From NCBI RefSeq assembly GCF_014489555.1, contig NZ_CP060784.1:3932501-3996500 (forward strand): a stretch of DNA of 64,000 nucleotides, given 5' to 3'. Below are positions 57,162 to 64,000 of this stretch, piece by piece. A model generated the notes under the pieces. It worked only from the letters and a program-made list of their open reading frames with translations. It was not told the origin of the DNA and did not search any database. The number at the start of each line of letters is the position of its first letter. The stretch's first letter is position 1. Origin of the DNA: Hymenobacter qilianensis. GTDB lineage: Bacteria; Bacteroidota; Bacteroidia; Cytophagales; Hymenobacteraceae. A program made the translations under genes and the position numbers.

Positions 57162-58029
57162 TCTTGACCTCAACCGGCGTATCCAGCTCCAAAGGTTCGC
57201 CATCTACCTGCACGAGTACACGCGCCTGTCCCGGCACCTGAATGCTGGCATGGCGGCAGCGCAGGCGCCGCGTATACACCGACGTATCGAAGGCATCGGT
57301 GTAGAGATGATATAGAATGCCCAGGGAAGCCGTGGCGGGAAATGGCTCAATCAAACACAGCTCAAACTCGCCGTCGTCGAGGTAGCTGTCGGGGTTGATA
57401 ACTACGTTGCTGCCAAACGTGCTGGCGTTGGCAATGGTGAGCATAAACGCCGGCCCTTCAAACTGCTCACGGTCGGTTTCGATGCGGTAGGTGGCGGGCT
57501 CGTAGCTCAGATATTCCTGCAAGGCAATGCGAATATAAGCGCCCGGGCCGCGCGTGTCGCCGTTGCAGAAACGCTCCACTACCAGCGCGTTAAAACCCAG
57601 GTCGGCAAGGTGAACCGAAAAATTCCCGCCCACGTGCAGGGTATCCAGCGCACGCAATTGGTGCTGCCAGATCACCTCCAAAGCACCGTTTATATCCTGC
57701 GGAATGCTCAGGTCTTTGGACAGCCCGTTGCCCGACCCCAACGGTAGGATTCCGAGCGGAATTTTGCCCCCCAGCAGCGCTTCACCCACTAAGTTCACGG
57801 TGCCATCGCCACCGGCGGCAAACACGGCATCGTAGGCGTTGGCGGCTAGGTGCGCCTTGAGTTTGTCGAGGTCGTTTTCGCCAGACGTATGAAAAAACCC
57901 GGCATGGCGGCCGCGCTGCGAGCAGAAATCAGTGATGGTGCTTTCTATGCTCTGCTTATCGATGTCGCCGGAAATCGGATTGAGGACAAACAGCAGCGAG
58001 TGCAGGTTGGGCGTTGATTCAGCGGCCAT
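57118..58029 (-). CDS. YegS/BmrU-like lipid kinase (diacylglycerol kinase catalytic domain)
   Basis: 303 residues. Motifs of the DagK/sphingosine kinase fold: LLFVLNPISGDID near the start, FAAGGDGTVNLVGEALLG (nucleotide loop GGDGT), GILPLGSGNGLSKDL, and a C-terminal beta domain with DGEFELCLIEPF and VDGEPLELDTPVEV. It phosphorylates a lipid such as diacylglycerol; the exact substrate is not clear. The gene is soluble-type, without helices, and lies next to the M48 lipoprotein gene on the same strand. Confidence 0.93.
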   Translation of the reverse strand: MAAESTPNLHSLLFVLNPISGDIDKQSIESTITDFCSQRGRHAGFFHTSGENDLDKLKAHLAANAYDAVFAAGGDGTVNLVGEALLGGKIPLGILPLGSGNGLSKDLSIPQDINGALEVIWQHQLRALDTLHVGGNFSVHLADLGFNALVVERFCNGDTRGPGAYIRIALQEYLSYEPATYRIETDREQFEGPAFMLTIANASTFGSNVVINPDSYLDDGEFELCLIEPFPATASLGILYHLYTDAFDTSVYTRRLRCRHASIQVPGQARVLVQVDGEPLELDTPVEVKINPRSLQVLTPASE

Positions 58030-58128
58030 TGTTAAAATGTTTTAAGAATAAAAAAGAGGAGAACGAAGGCGGATAATGAGTTTCCTGAACTCCACCTTAG
58101 TTCTCCTCTCCTGTTCAGGATCAGGCAA

Positions 58129-58941
58129 TTACTGCTTCAGTCCGCTGGGCACGCCACCGGGGAAGCGCTCCGCGATTTCCGTCTCCAGCACGCCCACGCG
58201 GTTGCCCGGGTCGGGGTGCGTGCTCATAAACTCAGGGCCGCGGCTCTGGCCACCAGCCTGCGCCAGAATCTGCATTACCTGAATCATAGCGCGGGGGTCG
58301 TAGCCGGCGTCGGCGGTGTATTGCACGGCCAGGCGGTCCGATTCGAGCTCATCTTCACGTCCGAAGCGCAAGGACACCACCTTGGCAATAGCCGCCGCTA
58401 CGGCCGCTTTGCCAATAGAGCTGCCGGGGCTGTCGGGGTCGTAGGCGGCGATGGTGGCGGCACCGGCCAAGCCTTGCGTCAGCTGCGATTTAGCTAACTG
58501 CTCAGCCGAATGGCGGCCGATAACGTGGCCAATCTCGTGGGCCAGCACGCCGGCCACTTGCCCTTCCGTCTTCATGTTTTTCAGCAATCCGGCCGTGATA
58601 AATACCTGCCCGCCGGGCAAGGCAAACGCATTGATAGTCTGCTCATCGGCCAGCAGATGAAAATCGAATTTGTAGGGCGACTGGTCGGCCTTGGACGACT
58701 GCACCAGCGTGGCGCCAATGCGCTTTATGGCAGCGCTAGCCTGCTGATCGGGGTGCAGACCACCGTATTGCTGGGCCATTTGGGGAGCAGCCTGTAACCC
58801 GAGCGCAATTTCCTGCTCAGTGGTCATGTTTACGTGCTGCACCTCACCGGTCACGGGGTTCGTCTGGCGGTTACAGTAATAGGTCACAAAAGAAAAGGCT
58901 GCGACGGCCAGGGCAATCAAATAACGAAGGCTTCCTCTCAT
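58129..58941 (-). CDS. M48 family metallopeptidase
   Basis: 270 residues. The N-terminus has a signal or anchor helix (YLIALAVAAFSFVTYYC) whose Cys could be lipidated. The peptidase domain has AFALPGGQVFITAGLLK, the zinc motif AHEIGHVIGRH and the third-ligand motif EDELESDRLAVQY, ending with FMSTHPDPGNRVGVLE. It is a paralogue of the frameshifted peptidase at 26.9 kb (about the same length and the same STHPxPGxRVxxxE end). Envelope quality control is the likely role by family. Confidence 0.95.
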   Translation of the reverse strand: MRGSLRYLIALAVAAFSFVTYYCNRQTNPVTGEVQHVNMTTEQEIALGLQAAPQMAQQYGGLHPDQQASAAIKRIGATLVQSSKADQSPYKFDFHLLADEQTINAFALPGGQVFITAGLLKNMKTEGQVAGVLAHEIGHVIGRHSAEQLAKSQLTQGLAGAATIAAYDPDSPGSSIGKAAVAAAIAKVVSLRFGREDELESDRLAVQYTADAGYDPRAMIQVMQILAQAGGQSRGPEFMSTHPDPGNRVGVLETEIAERFPGGVPSGLKQ

Positions 58942-59127
58942 GGTAGTAGGGAGAATTAAGGGAGGGAAAAGGCGGCTTCAAAGTGGGCCGACGGGCTTCT
59001 AACGCGCACTCCGCAGTAGGGTTGCTTGCAGTGAGGCACCCTATTTGCCACGATTAGCGTATCAGGCGCAAAACTGGTCCGCAACCGGTTCCTGTTGTCC
59101 TCTTGTACCTTCTAATCTCCCTCTTCC

Positions 59128-59322
59128 TTGAATCAAAAACGCACCTTCGGCGCCATCCTCACCATCCTAGGTATCATCGGCATTATTTACGCCGCCCTTG
59201 GCTTTTTAGGAATAGCTGGCATAAATCTCAGCAAAATCAATAGCCTGGTGCCCTTCATTGTGGGCCTTATTTTCTTCTTCGCGGGCATCAACCTGGTCAA
59301 AACCACCAGCGACAGGGCCTAG
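59128..59322 (+). CDS. Small two-helix membrane protein
   Basis: 64 residues with a TTG start (NQKRTFGAILTILGIIGII). Two hydrophobic helices with a short polar link (INLSKINS), then a charged end. It has no family name I can give. A strong terminator 32 bp later supports a real gene. Confidence 0.65.
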   Translation: MNQKRTFGAILTILGIIGIIYAALGFLGIAGINLSKINSLVPFIVGLIFFFAGINLVKTTSDRA

Positions 59323-59353
59323 CCGAAATTCTACTTTCGGAAAGTAACACTTC

Positions 59354-59394
59354 ACAAAAAAAGCCCCCAGAGCAGTTCTGGGGGCTTTTTTTTA
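59354..59394. terminator. Bidirectional terminator between the small membrane protein and YkuD-like genes
   Basis: AAAAAAAGCCCCCAGA / TCTGGGGGCTTTTTTTT arms, located between convergent genes. Confidence 0.9.
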
Positions 59395-59410
59395 TGGCTT
59401 GCATTCTTTG

Positions 59411-60211
59411 CTAGTTCAGGCCTTTCACCTGGGCAAAAGCCTGTAGAGCCGGATCTAGCTCGAGCCAGTCGGAATCGTAGCGGACGCCGGAAGGTGCGTG
59501 CGCAAACAGTACAGTGCCATCTTTTATGGTTCGGATGATAGCGCTGCTTTCCTTCATCGGCAGGGCGGGGCAGCCCTGGCTGCGCCCCAGACGCCCGTGC
59601 CGCTGCACAAATTCCTCACACACATATTCAGCTCCGTGCACTACCACGGCCCGGCTGGCCGCATTCGTATTATAGCTCGGGTCCACGCCGCGCAGACGCA
59701 GCGACAAGCCGTGCTTACCGGTGTAGGTGTGGCTCGTTACGTAAAAGCCCAGGCTGCTCATCTCCGAACCTACCCGATTGGAAAAAGCCTGCGCAAACTC
59801 CTGACCCGTGTTTATGCCGTGGGCAACCAGTGTATGATGCACCACCCGTGATTTCTGCAAATCAATGACCCACAGACGCTTAAGACGACTAGAGCGGTTG
59901 AAATCGATGATAGTAAGGGTATTTTTGGAAGGATTTGCCAAGCCGCGCTTTTGAAGCTGGTAATAGCCCATCAGCGCCTGCCGATACACATCAAGGGGAA
60001 GTCCGGAGGCAGGGAGGCCCGCCAAAGCGTACGTATGCAGCGTATGCTGCTCAAAAGCCGCCAAGTAAGTAGCCCGCCGATTTTCGCTCAAAACCGATTC
60101 CGGGGCGTTATCGGCAGCTGAGTTAGGTTTCGCGGCAGGAACGGCTTCTGGGGGGCAAAAAAGGGATAAAAGACTCAAGGAAAGGCAAGCGAAGGCAGTC
60201 GGTGTACGCAT
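59411..60211 (-). CDS. Murein L,D-transpeptidase catalytic domain family protein
   Basis: 266 residues from ATG 60211 (MRTPTAFACLSLSLL), with a signal peptide. It fits the YkuD-related family with motif GVDPSYNTNAASRAVVVHG and an active site RSQGCPALP in place of SHGC. The preceding FNRSSRLKRLWVIDLQKSRV and VAHGINTG blocks are typical. Members are predicted to act on peptidoglycan; activity here is inferred. A GGGGGGCAAA word lies in the signal-peptide region at 60150. Confidence 0.9.
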   Translation of the reverse strand: MRTPTAFACLSLSLLSLFCPPEAVPAAKPNSAADNAPESVLSENRRATYLAAFEQHTLHTYALAGLPASGLPLDVYRQALMGYYQLQKRGLANPSKNTLTIIDFNRSSRLKRLWVIDLQKSRVVHHTLVAHGINTGQEFAQAFSNRVGSEMSSLGFYVTSHTYTGKHGLSLRLRGVDPSYNTNAASRAVVVHGAEYVCEEFVQRHGRLGRSQGCPALPMKESSAIIRTIKDGTVLFAHAPSGVRYDSDWLELDPALQAFAQVKGLN

Positions 60212-60614
60212 TATCGGCTGGAACTTGTGTTGCGGAAATAGGGTAAAACAGGGCTTACGCAAAAGTCGGGCCCTTCAACCCTAACAGCATGATGCATTAA
60301 TTATTGCCTAAAGAACTCAAAAATCGCTTTGTGCCTGCTGATACTCAATTACCTGAATAGCAGAAAATCGTGTTTGATTTCAGTATCCGGAAGTCGTCAA
60401 CTCGCATTTAAGCATGACTGATTACCATTTAAGGCACAAATTGCTACTACAAAAATTAATGAAATACAATGAAACATTCTATTTTTTTCACTGTATTATA
60501 CAATATAGTTGCTTTCGCGTTATAAAATTCTCTTACCCTCCGCCCCTCCCACCTACTGCATCTGATTCGCTTGAGTAAGCGGGTTCATGATTTACTCTTG
60601 TCATACAGCCTCTT
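60212..60614. other. AT-richer intergenic region
   Basis: About 400 bp between divergent genes, with AT-rich stretches near 60430-60520. No gene, hairpin or repeat family recognised. Confidence 0.6.
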
Positions 60615-60998
60615 ATGACAACGTTTAGCATTTTATCGAAACAACTGCACTGTGAGTTGCGGCCGCTGATGCATGCGGCTGAAATTTCACCCCAGATTCA
60701 GCAGCAGCTGTTGGCTCGTCTGACATTGTTCCTGCTTTTCACTTCGCGCCAGCCACCAGCTACGCTCAGTGTTCGAGTGCCCCAACCTCTGGAAGGTGCT
60801 GAGTTGACGCTTTATTACACCAACGGCCAGCAGATCACGCTGCTTACGCGCCATACCCGAGCATTAGCGCCCGCGACCGAAAAACTTTATGATACGATGG
60901 TAACCTTGCAGCAGCGTGGTCGGCAATTAATACAAAAAGCTTGTTACAGCTGGGAAATGGGACGCGTGTTTGATACTTACTGCAACCGTAGCGCTTAG
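60615..60998 (+). CDS. Hypothetical protein
   Basis: 127 residues, ATG 60615 (MTTFSILSKQLHCELRPL). Mixed alpha-beta composition with TLSVRVPQPLEGAELTLYYT in the middle and a helical C-terminus. No family recognised, no signal peptide. Codon use fits the window. It is isolated between two AT-rich gaps. Confidence 0.55.
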   Translation: MTTFSILSKQLHCELRPLMHAAEISPQIQQQLLARLTLFLLFTSRQPPATLSVRVPQPLEGAELTLYYTNGQQITLLTRHTRALAPATEKLYDTMVTLQQRGRQLIQKACYSWEMGRVFDTYCNRSA

Positions 60999-61493
60999 AA
61001 GAACACGCAGCATAGTTTAATCTTGCCTTATCAAGCCACCAATCAGGTTTTATACTTAGAGCTTTTACCCTATTGTATGCTTGAAAGCATCAATAAGAAT
61101 TATAAGCGAAACCTATTAGCAGAATGTAATCTGACTTAAAGAATTACATTTTAAAGCGGCGTCACGTATAAGATGGTCTGCTTGTTGTTTATGTAGAAAT
61201 TATCCTTAAATTTAGGCGTTAAATTGTCTTTTGCTAAGCAACAATAAAGCAAATAGATACTTGCATATTGGTTTTCTTTCGCATCAAAACTAACTCTCTG
61301 ACCTTTAGAAGTAGCATTTGAGCAGAATTAGGGTGTAATTTCAGCAGATTAGACGGCAAGTTATTTCCAGCCTACTGATCAGCTTCAATTATTTCTTACT
61401 TCTGACCCCTCCATCTGGCCCCCATTCGCTTACGATTACGCTTACCAGTACCTCGCCCCGCTCCCTGCTTCCGCCTTTGCATTTCTCTTATTC
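60999..61493. other. AT-richer intergenic region
   Basis: About 500 bp without a gene. Base composition is clearly more AT-rich than the coding DNA. No repeat, tRNA or hairpin was seen. It probably carries the promoter of the next gene. Confidence 0.6.
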
Positions 61494-61811
61494 ATGTCTT
61501 CCTTGCCGCACTTAATCGCGCGTGCTACGGCTGCCTATTACCGACAGGCCCGTGAGCTTTATCCTACTGAAACTGACTTTAACGACTGGCTCGATACGCT
61601 GGACGCAGACAACCGTCGCCGATACAAACAGCAAGGTCTGGATATGACCTGTCTGCTTCCGCAGTTTCAGCTTTTTTGTCTGGAGCGGCGTGGTATCTAT
61701 CTACGCGAGTTTATGGCGGCTCGCCTTACTGCCGATCAGTTTGAGTATTGGGAGCAGGAGAAAGCTATTTCGGATTTTAAGCCGTCTGCCCCGCCCACTG
61801 ACTTATTCTAA
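61494..61811 (+). CDS. Hypothetical protein
   Basis: 105 residues, ATG 61494 (MSSLPHLIARATAAYYRQ). Mostly helical and charged, with DFNDWLDTLDADNRRRYKQQ and LREFMAARLTADQFEYWEQE. No family recognised, no signal peptide. A soluble cytoplasmic protein is likely. Confidence 0.6.
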   Translation: MSSLPHLIARATAAYYRQARELYPTETDFNDWLDTLDADNRRRYKQQGLDMTCLLPQFQLFCLERRGIYLREFMAARLTADQFEYWEQEKAISDFKPSAPPTDLF

Positions 61812-61921
61812 GCAACTAATTTTCTTTCGACCGGTTTCAAACAAGTAGCTTAGCGGCTTAGCGTCGAAAACCCAGTCCGTCAACGGCCGACCTATTGCCT
61901 TATCTTGGCGCTTGGCAGTAT

Positions 61922-62323
61922 ATGCACCTATTTCGATTTTTTGCAGCCGGAGCGGCTACCTTTCTGCTGACTGCCTGTGGGCATGCGTTGCCCAAAATAG
62001 AAGGGTTTGATGATGCGGCATGGCGCAGCGACCCCTACGCCTGCCAAAATAAGCGAGCCGCGCAGCTGCCCGCTCTGAATCGCTACCGCGACCAGCTCTA
62101 TGGCGCGCGCATCGCCAGCATTGACAACTTACTCGGCCGCCCCGATGAGGAAGAACTGAGCGCTCAGACGGAGAAAACTTACTTCTATTATGTGGAGCCC
62201 GGTACGCAGTGCGAGCCAAGCCATCAGCGTTCCTCGGCCAATAAGCTTACCTTACGCTTCGGCCCCTTGGGAGTAGTAACAGAGGTTTTGTATGAACGTC
62301 CCTTAGCAGTGCCGGCATCATAG
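61922..62323 (+). CDS. Lipoprotein of unknown function
   Basis: 133 residues from ATG 61922 (MHLFRFFAAGAATFLLTACG), lipobox LLTAC. The mature part has DDAAWRSDPYACQNKRAAQL, SIDNLLGRPDEEE and YFYYVEPGTQC, with an ending LRFGPLGVVTEVLYERPL. The LLGRPD...YFYYVEPG...LRF pattern is like BamE/SmpA-type small lipoproteins, a weak resemblance. A terminator follows after about 50 bp. Confidence 0.7.
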   Translation: MHLFRFFAAGAATFLLTACGHALPKIEGFDDAAWRSDPYACQNKRAAQLPALNRYRDQLYGARIASIDNLLGRPDEEELSAQTEKTYFYYVEPGTQCEPSHQRSSANKLTLRFGPLGVVTEVLYERPLAVPAS

Positions 62324-62371
62324 AATACCGTGAAAGGATATTTATGGCAGCAAGGCAATAAGCGGAAAACC

Positions 62372-62420
62372 AACCACAAAAAAGCCCCCGGAGATGTTTC
62401 CGGGGGGCTTTTTTGTGGTT
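62372..62420. terminator. Bidirectional terminator between two lipoprotein/secreted genes
   Basis: AACCACAAAAAAGCCCCCGG pairs with CCGGGGGGCTTTTTTGTGGTT around a short loop, between convergent genes. Confidence 0.92.
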
Positions 62421-62454
62421 GAAAATATCTTGTTCAATAAATAGTTAAAGCTGT

Positions 62455-62859
62455 TTAGCCTAATCCGCCTTCGTTGGAATCGTTTTTATTGGGTTGATCG
62501 GGCTGTTGGTTTTGCTCAGCGCGGAAGACACTTAACTGAGTGGGAGTTAGAATGCGGCTACACTCAGCTTCGTATTGCGCCTCCAGCTCAGCGGCTTTCT
62601 GACGGCGCTGCTCAGCATCCGTGTATTCGTACTCAATCTCATCCAGACGGGCAAGCTTAATCTGATTGACGGAGCGTAACCGGATGTACTGATCTTCATT
62701 CAGGCGAAGGTTGCTGCTCATACCACGCGTAAGATCATCGACGCGAGTTAAAGAAGGCATCAGGCTGCCCGGACGCTCTGCATAAACGTCACGCTTTTGG
62801 GCGGTGGCAGTACCGCAAAAACAACCTAAAATAAGTGCGAGTAAAAGTATTGATTTCAT
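62455..62859 (-). CDS. Small secreted helical protein (Spy/LTXXQ-like)
   Basis: 134 residues from ATG 62859 (MKSILLLALILGCFCG) with a signal peptide cleaved after ATAQ. The body is one long helical hairpin (NLRLNEDQYIRLRSVNQIKL, EQRRQKAAELEAQYEAEC, LTPTQLSVF) of the periplasmic Spy/CpxP-like pattern common in Bacteroidota, and ends in a Gln/Asn-rich tail. A chaperone-like role is guessed from the pattern only. Confidence 0.7.
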   Translation of the reverse strand: MKSILLLALILGCFCGTATAQKRDVYAERPGSLMPSLTRVDDLTRGMSSNLRLNEDQYIRLRSVNQIKLARLDEIEYEYTDAEQRRQKAAELEAQYEAECSRILTPTQLSVFRAEQNQQPDQPNKNDSNEGGLG

Positions 62860-63074
62860 AAAAAGTGAAGGAGTCATGAATGGTAAGCTTATCCTGAAAA
62901 CTAACGCTGTAACGAGTGGATAATAAAAAGGTTTTGTTTATCCCCTCTTACTTATAGTACAAATATATATGCCATTAGTATAACAAACAAAAGATTTGCA
63001 ATTTTTTGTTTGCTGAGTCCAAATGAGCTTACCAGAACCAGTTATTTATTCTTTACAACCAGCTACGGTCAGAC

Positions 63075-63114
63075 AGAAAAAGCCCCCCAGAATAGTTCTG
63101 AGGGGCTTTTTTAT
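63075..63114. terminator. Terminator downstream of the DUF4199 gene
   Basis: GAAAAAGCCCCCCAGAA / TTCTGAGGGGCTTTTTT arms with one mismatch, 24 bp past the DUF4199 stop. Confidence 0.88.
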
Positions 63115-63137
63115 GTGCCTTTTTGTATAGGCATCTA

Positions 63138-63605
63138 TTATTCAATTCCCTTCATGGGCTTATGATCAGGGCTTTTAAAGTACTGCATGGCGATGAGCGA
63201 GACAATCATGCCGCCCATTGCACCTTGCAATACAATGGCGAGGAAGGCAATGGTAACCGATAAGTCAAAGCCAAACAGATCTTGCGCCTGCGTCTGCTCC
63301 ATAAAATCGCGATTAATGGAGGAATAGATAATAAAGAACAAACCGAAAGCGACGGAGGCCACGAGCGCAGTTACGATGCCCGTACCAAAACCCTGTAAAT
63401 ACGGCAGCTTGTCGCCTTTCTCACGCTTGAGGCGCGCAATTGCCACGCAGGCACCTATGGCCAGAATACCGGCATTCAGGAAGCTGTATTCGATGCGAAC
63501 AAAGCCCAGCAGATTGGCGATCAGGAAGTAAGCCATCATCGCAACGCCCGTGATCAGGCCTACGCGAACTCCATTGTTTTCAGCGGTTAGTCGAAACGCA
63601 CCCAT
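63138..63605 (-). CDS. DUF4199 family membrane protein
   Basis: 155 residues from ATG 63605 (MGAFRLTAENNGVRVGLI); the upstream in-frame extension to 63665 was not used. Four membrane helices: GVAMMAYFLIANLLGF, AGILAIGACVAIARL, FGTGIVTALVASVAFGLFFI and VTIAFLAIVLQGAMGGMIVS. The loop LPYLQGFGTGI and the IYSSINRDFMEQ segment are typical for DUF4199, a Bacteroidota family without known function. Confidence 0.87.
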   Translation of the reverse strand: MGAFRLTAENNGVRVGLITGVAMMAYFLIANLLGFVRIEYSFLNAGILAIGACVAIARLKREKGDKLPYLQGFGTGIVTALVASVAFGLFFIIYSSINRDFMEQTQAQDLFGFDLSVTIAFLAIVLQGAMGGMIVSLIAMQYFKSPDHKPMKGIE

Positions 63606-63963
63606 ACAGGTAAAGGGGAAAATGTGAAAAGGTGAATCAGTGATGTAGAGGAACTGCCAGGGCAACGATAACTGTTAGTCAGTCGCCTAAGATTAGCATT
63701 TCCATTTGCTTTTTATACTCTTTTACCCGGTGGGATGTTGTGCAAGCCATATATTTTTTTGGTTTCTGGCACCGCAAGGGGCTTTTTTTCGAGCCAAATT
63801 ATTGAGTATGAGCAGTCCGCTGTCTTCACCTGATTGTCTAATTTACCTTATAAGGTAATCCGGACAGCACGTGCGCGGGGCATTTTGCGTACTTTTGCGC
63901 GCCGAATTGTCCTTATTCCAAGGTTGGCACCAACGATTTTTCGTTTTCAGCATCTACACCTCT
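63606..63963. other. Intergenic region with palindrome and promoter-like element
   Basis: About 360 bp between divergent genes. It contains the 16-bp perfect palindrome at 63843-63858 and TACTTTTG (63890-63897), which matches the TAnnTTTG promoter consensus, about 67 bp before the ABC-F start. Confidence 0.6.
63843..63858. promoter_or_regulatory. 16-bp perfect palindrome, operator candidate
   Basis: TTACCTTATAAGGTAA lies 32 bp upstream of the TACTTTTG promoter-like element of the ABC-F gene. A dimeric regulator could bind there; none is known. Confidence 0.5.
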
Positions 63964-64000
63964 ATGATTAGTACCTCCAATGTAAGTCTGCGCTACGGTA
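63964..64000 (+). CDS. ABC-F family ATPase, first 12 codons (runs off the window)
   Basis: Only MISTSNVSLRYG is present. This opening is characteristic of ABC-F proteins of the EttA/YbiT type (MIST-NVSLRYG), ribosome-associated ATPases, as known from many genomes. The call rests on 12 residues and on the promoter-like TACTTTTG upstream. Confidence 0.6.
   Translation, partial: MISTSNVSLRYG

Overview
The window is a chromosomal segment of an aerobic Bacteroidota bacterium, most likely a Cytophagales member close to Hymenobacter. This rests on inference from GC-rich coding DNA, TAnnTTTG-like promoter elements, DUF4199 and PA2169-type proteins, a fused CcoN-CcoO cytochrome oxidase subunit, lipid-anchored proteins of Bacteroidota type and dense intergenic palindromes. 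No lineage-defining search could be run.

Layout. 1-2.4 kb: 3' part of a 23S rRNA gene and a 5S rRNA gene, followed by 1.1 kb without a convincing gene. 3.5-7.1 kb: the translation operon thrS-infC-rpmI-rplT on the minus strand; infC appears to start at AUA behind a strong Shine-Dalgarno. 7.3-9.4 kb: two TPR proteins. 9.6-17.9 kb: the two subunits of topoisomerase IV, separated by an M1 aminopeptidase on the other strand. 18-31 kb: mixed housekeeping genes, namely an AI-2E-type permease, a four-helix-bundle protein, a DEDDh exonuclease/GIY-YIG fusion, a divergent pair of paralogous kinase-like lipoproteins, an App1-type phosphatase, M48 peptidases, topoisomerase IB, MtgA and a LON-domain protein. 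31-55 kb: a coherent oxygen/redox region. It holds a PAS histidine kinase with a receiver-cNMP-HTH (Crp/Fnr-type) regulator, a thioredoxin-like protein without CXXC, DoxX-like and cupin proteins, a group III truncated globin, the complete cbb3 oxidase set (ccoI, ccoS, ccoNO, ccoQ, a small membrane protein, ccoP, ccoG, ccoH, a SafE-like permease), three universal stress proteins, hemF, hemA, an L,D-transpeptidase and an SDR dehydrogenase. 55-64 kb: a phosphoesterase, a lipid kinase, an M48 lipoprotein, a second L,D-transpeptidase-like protein, small orphans, a DUF4199 protein and the first codons of an ABC-F ATPase.

Three signals stand out. (1) Three copies of a tripartite FNR-like operator (TTGAT-N4-ATCAA-N8-TTGAT) lie 83-90 bp upstream of ccoI, ccoN and the thioredoxin-like gene; related TGAT-N4-ATCA boxes precede two universal stress genes. 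The nearby receiver-Crp/Fnr regulator is the obvious candidate partner. (2) A word CTGGGGGGCAAATTT (or its complement) recurs about 30 times in and between genes in both orientations, and its core in inverted pairs builds most terminators. This is the arrangement known for DNA uptake sequences. (3) Fifteen single-base losses break 14 otherwise intact genes; eight fall in this same motif, where six G read as five. Housekeeping genes such as hemA are hit, so most are probably sequence errors, and I annotate these genes as full length with the shift marked.

At least two families of intergenic inverted repeats (REP-like GTCATGCAGAGC elements, and GAGACGCAA elements) are scattered through the window. 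No tRNA, CRISPR array, prophage or transposase gene was seen.
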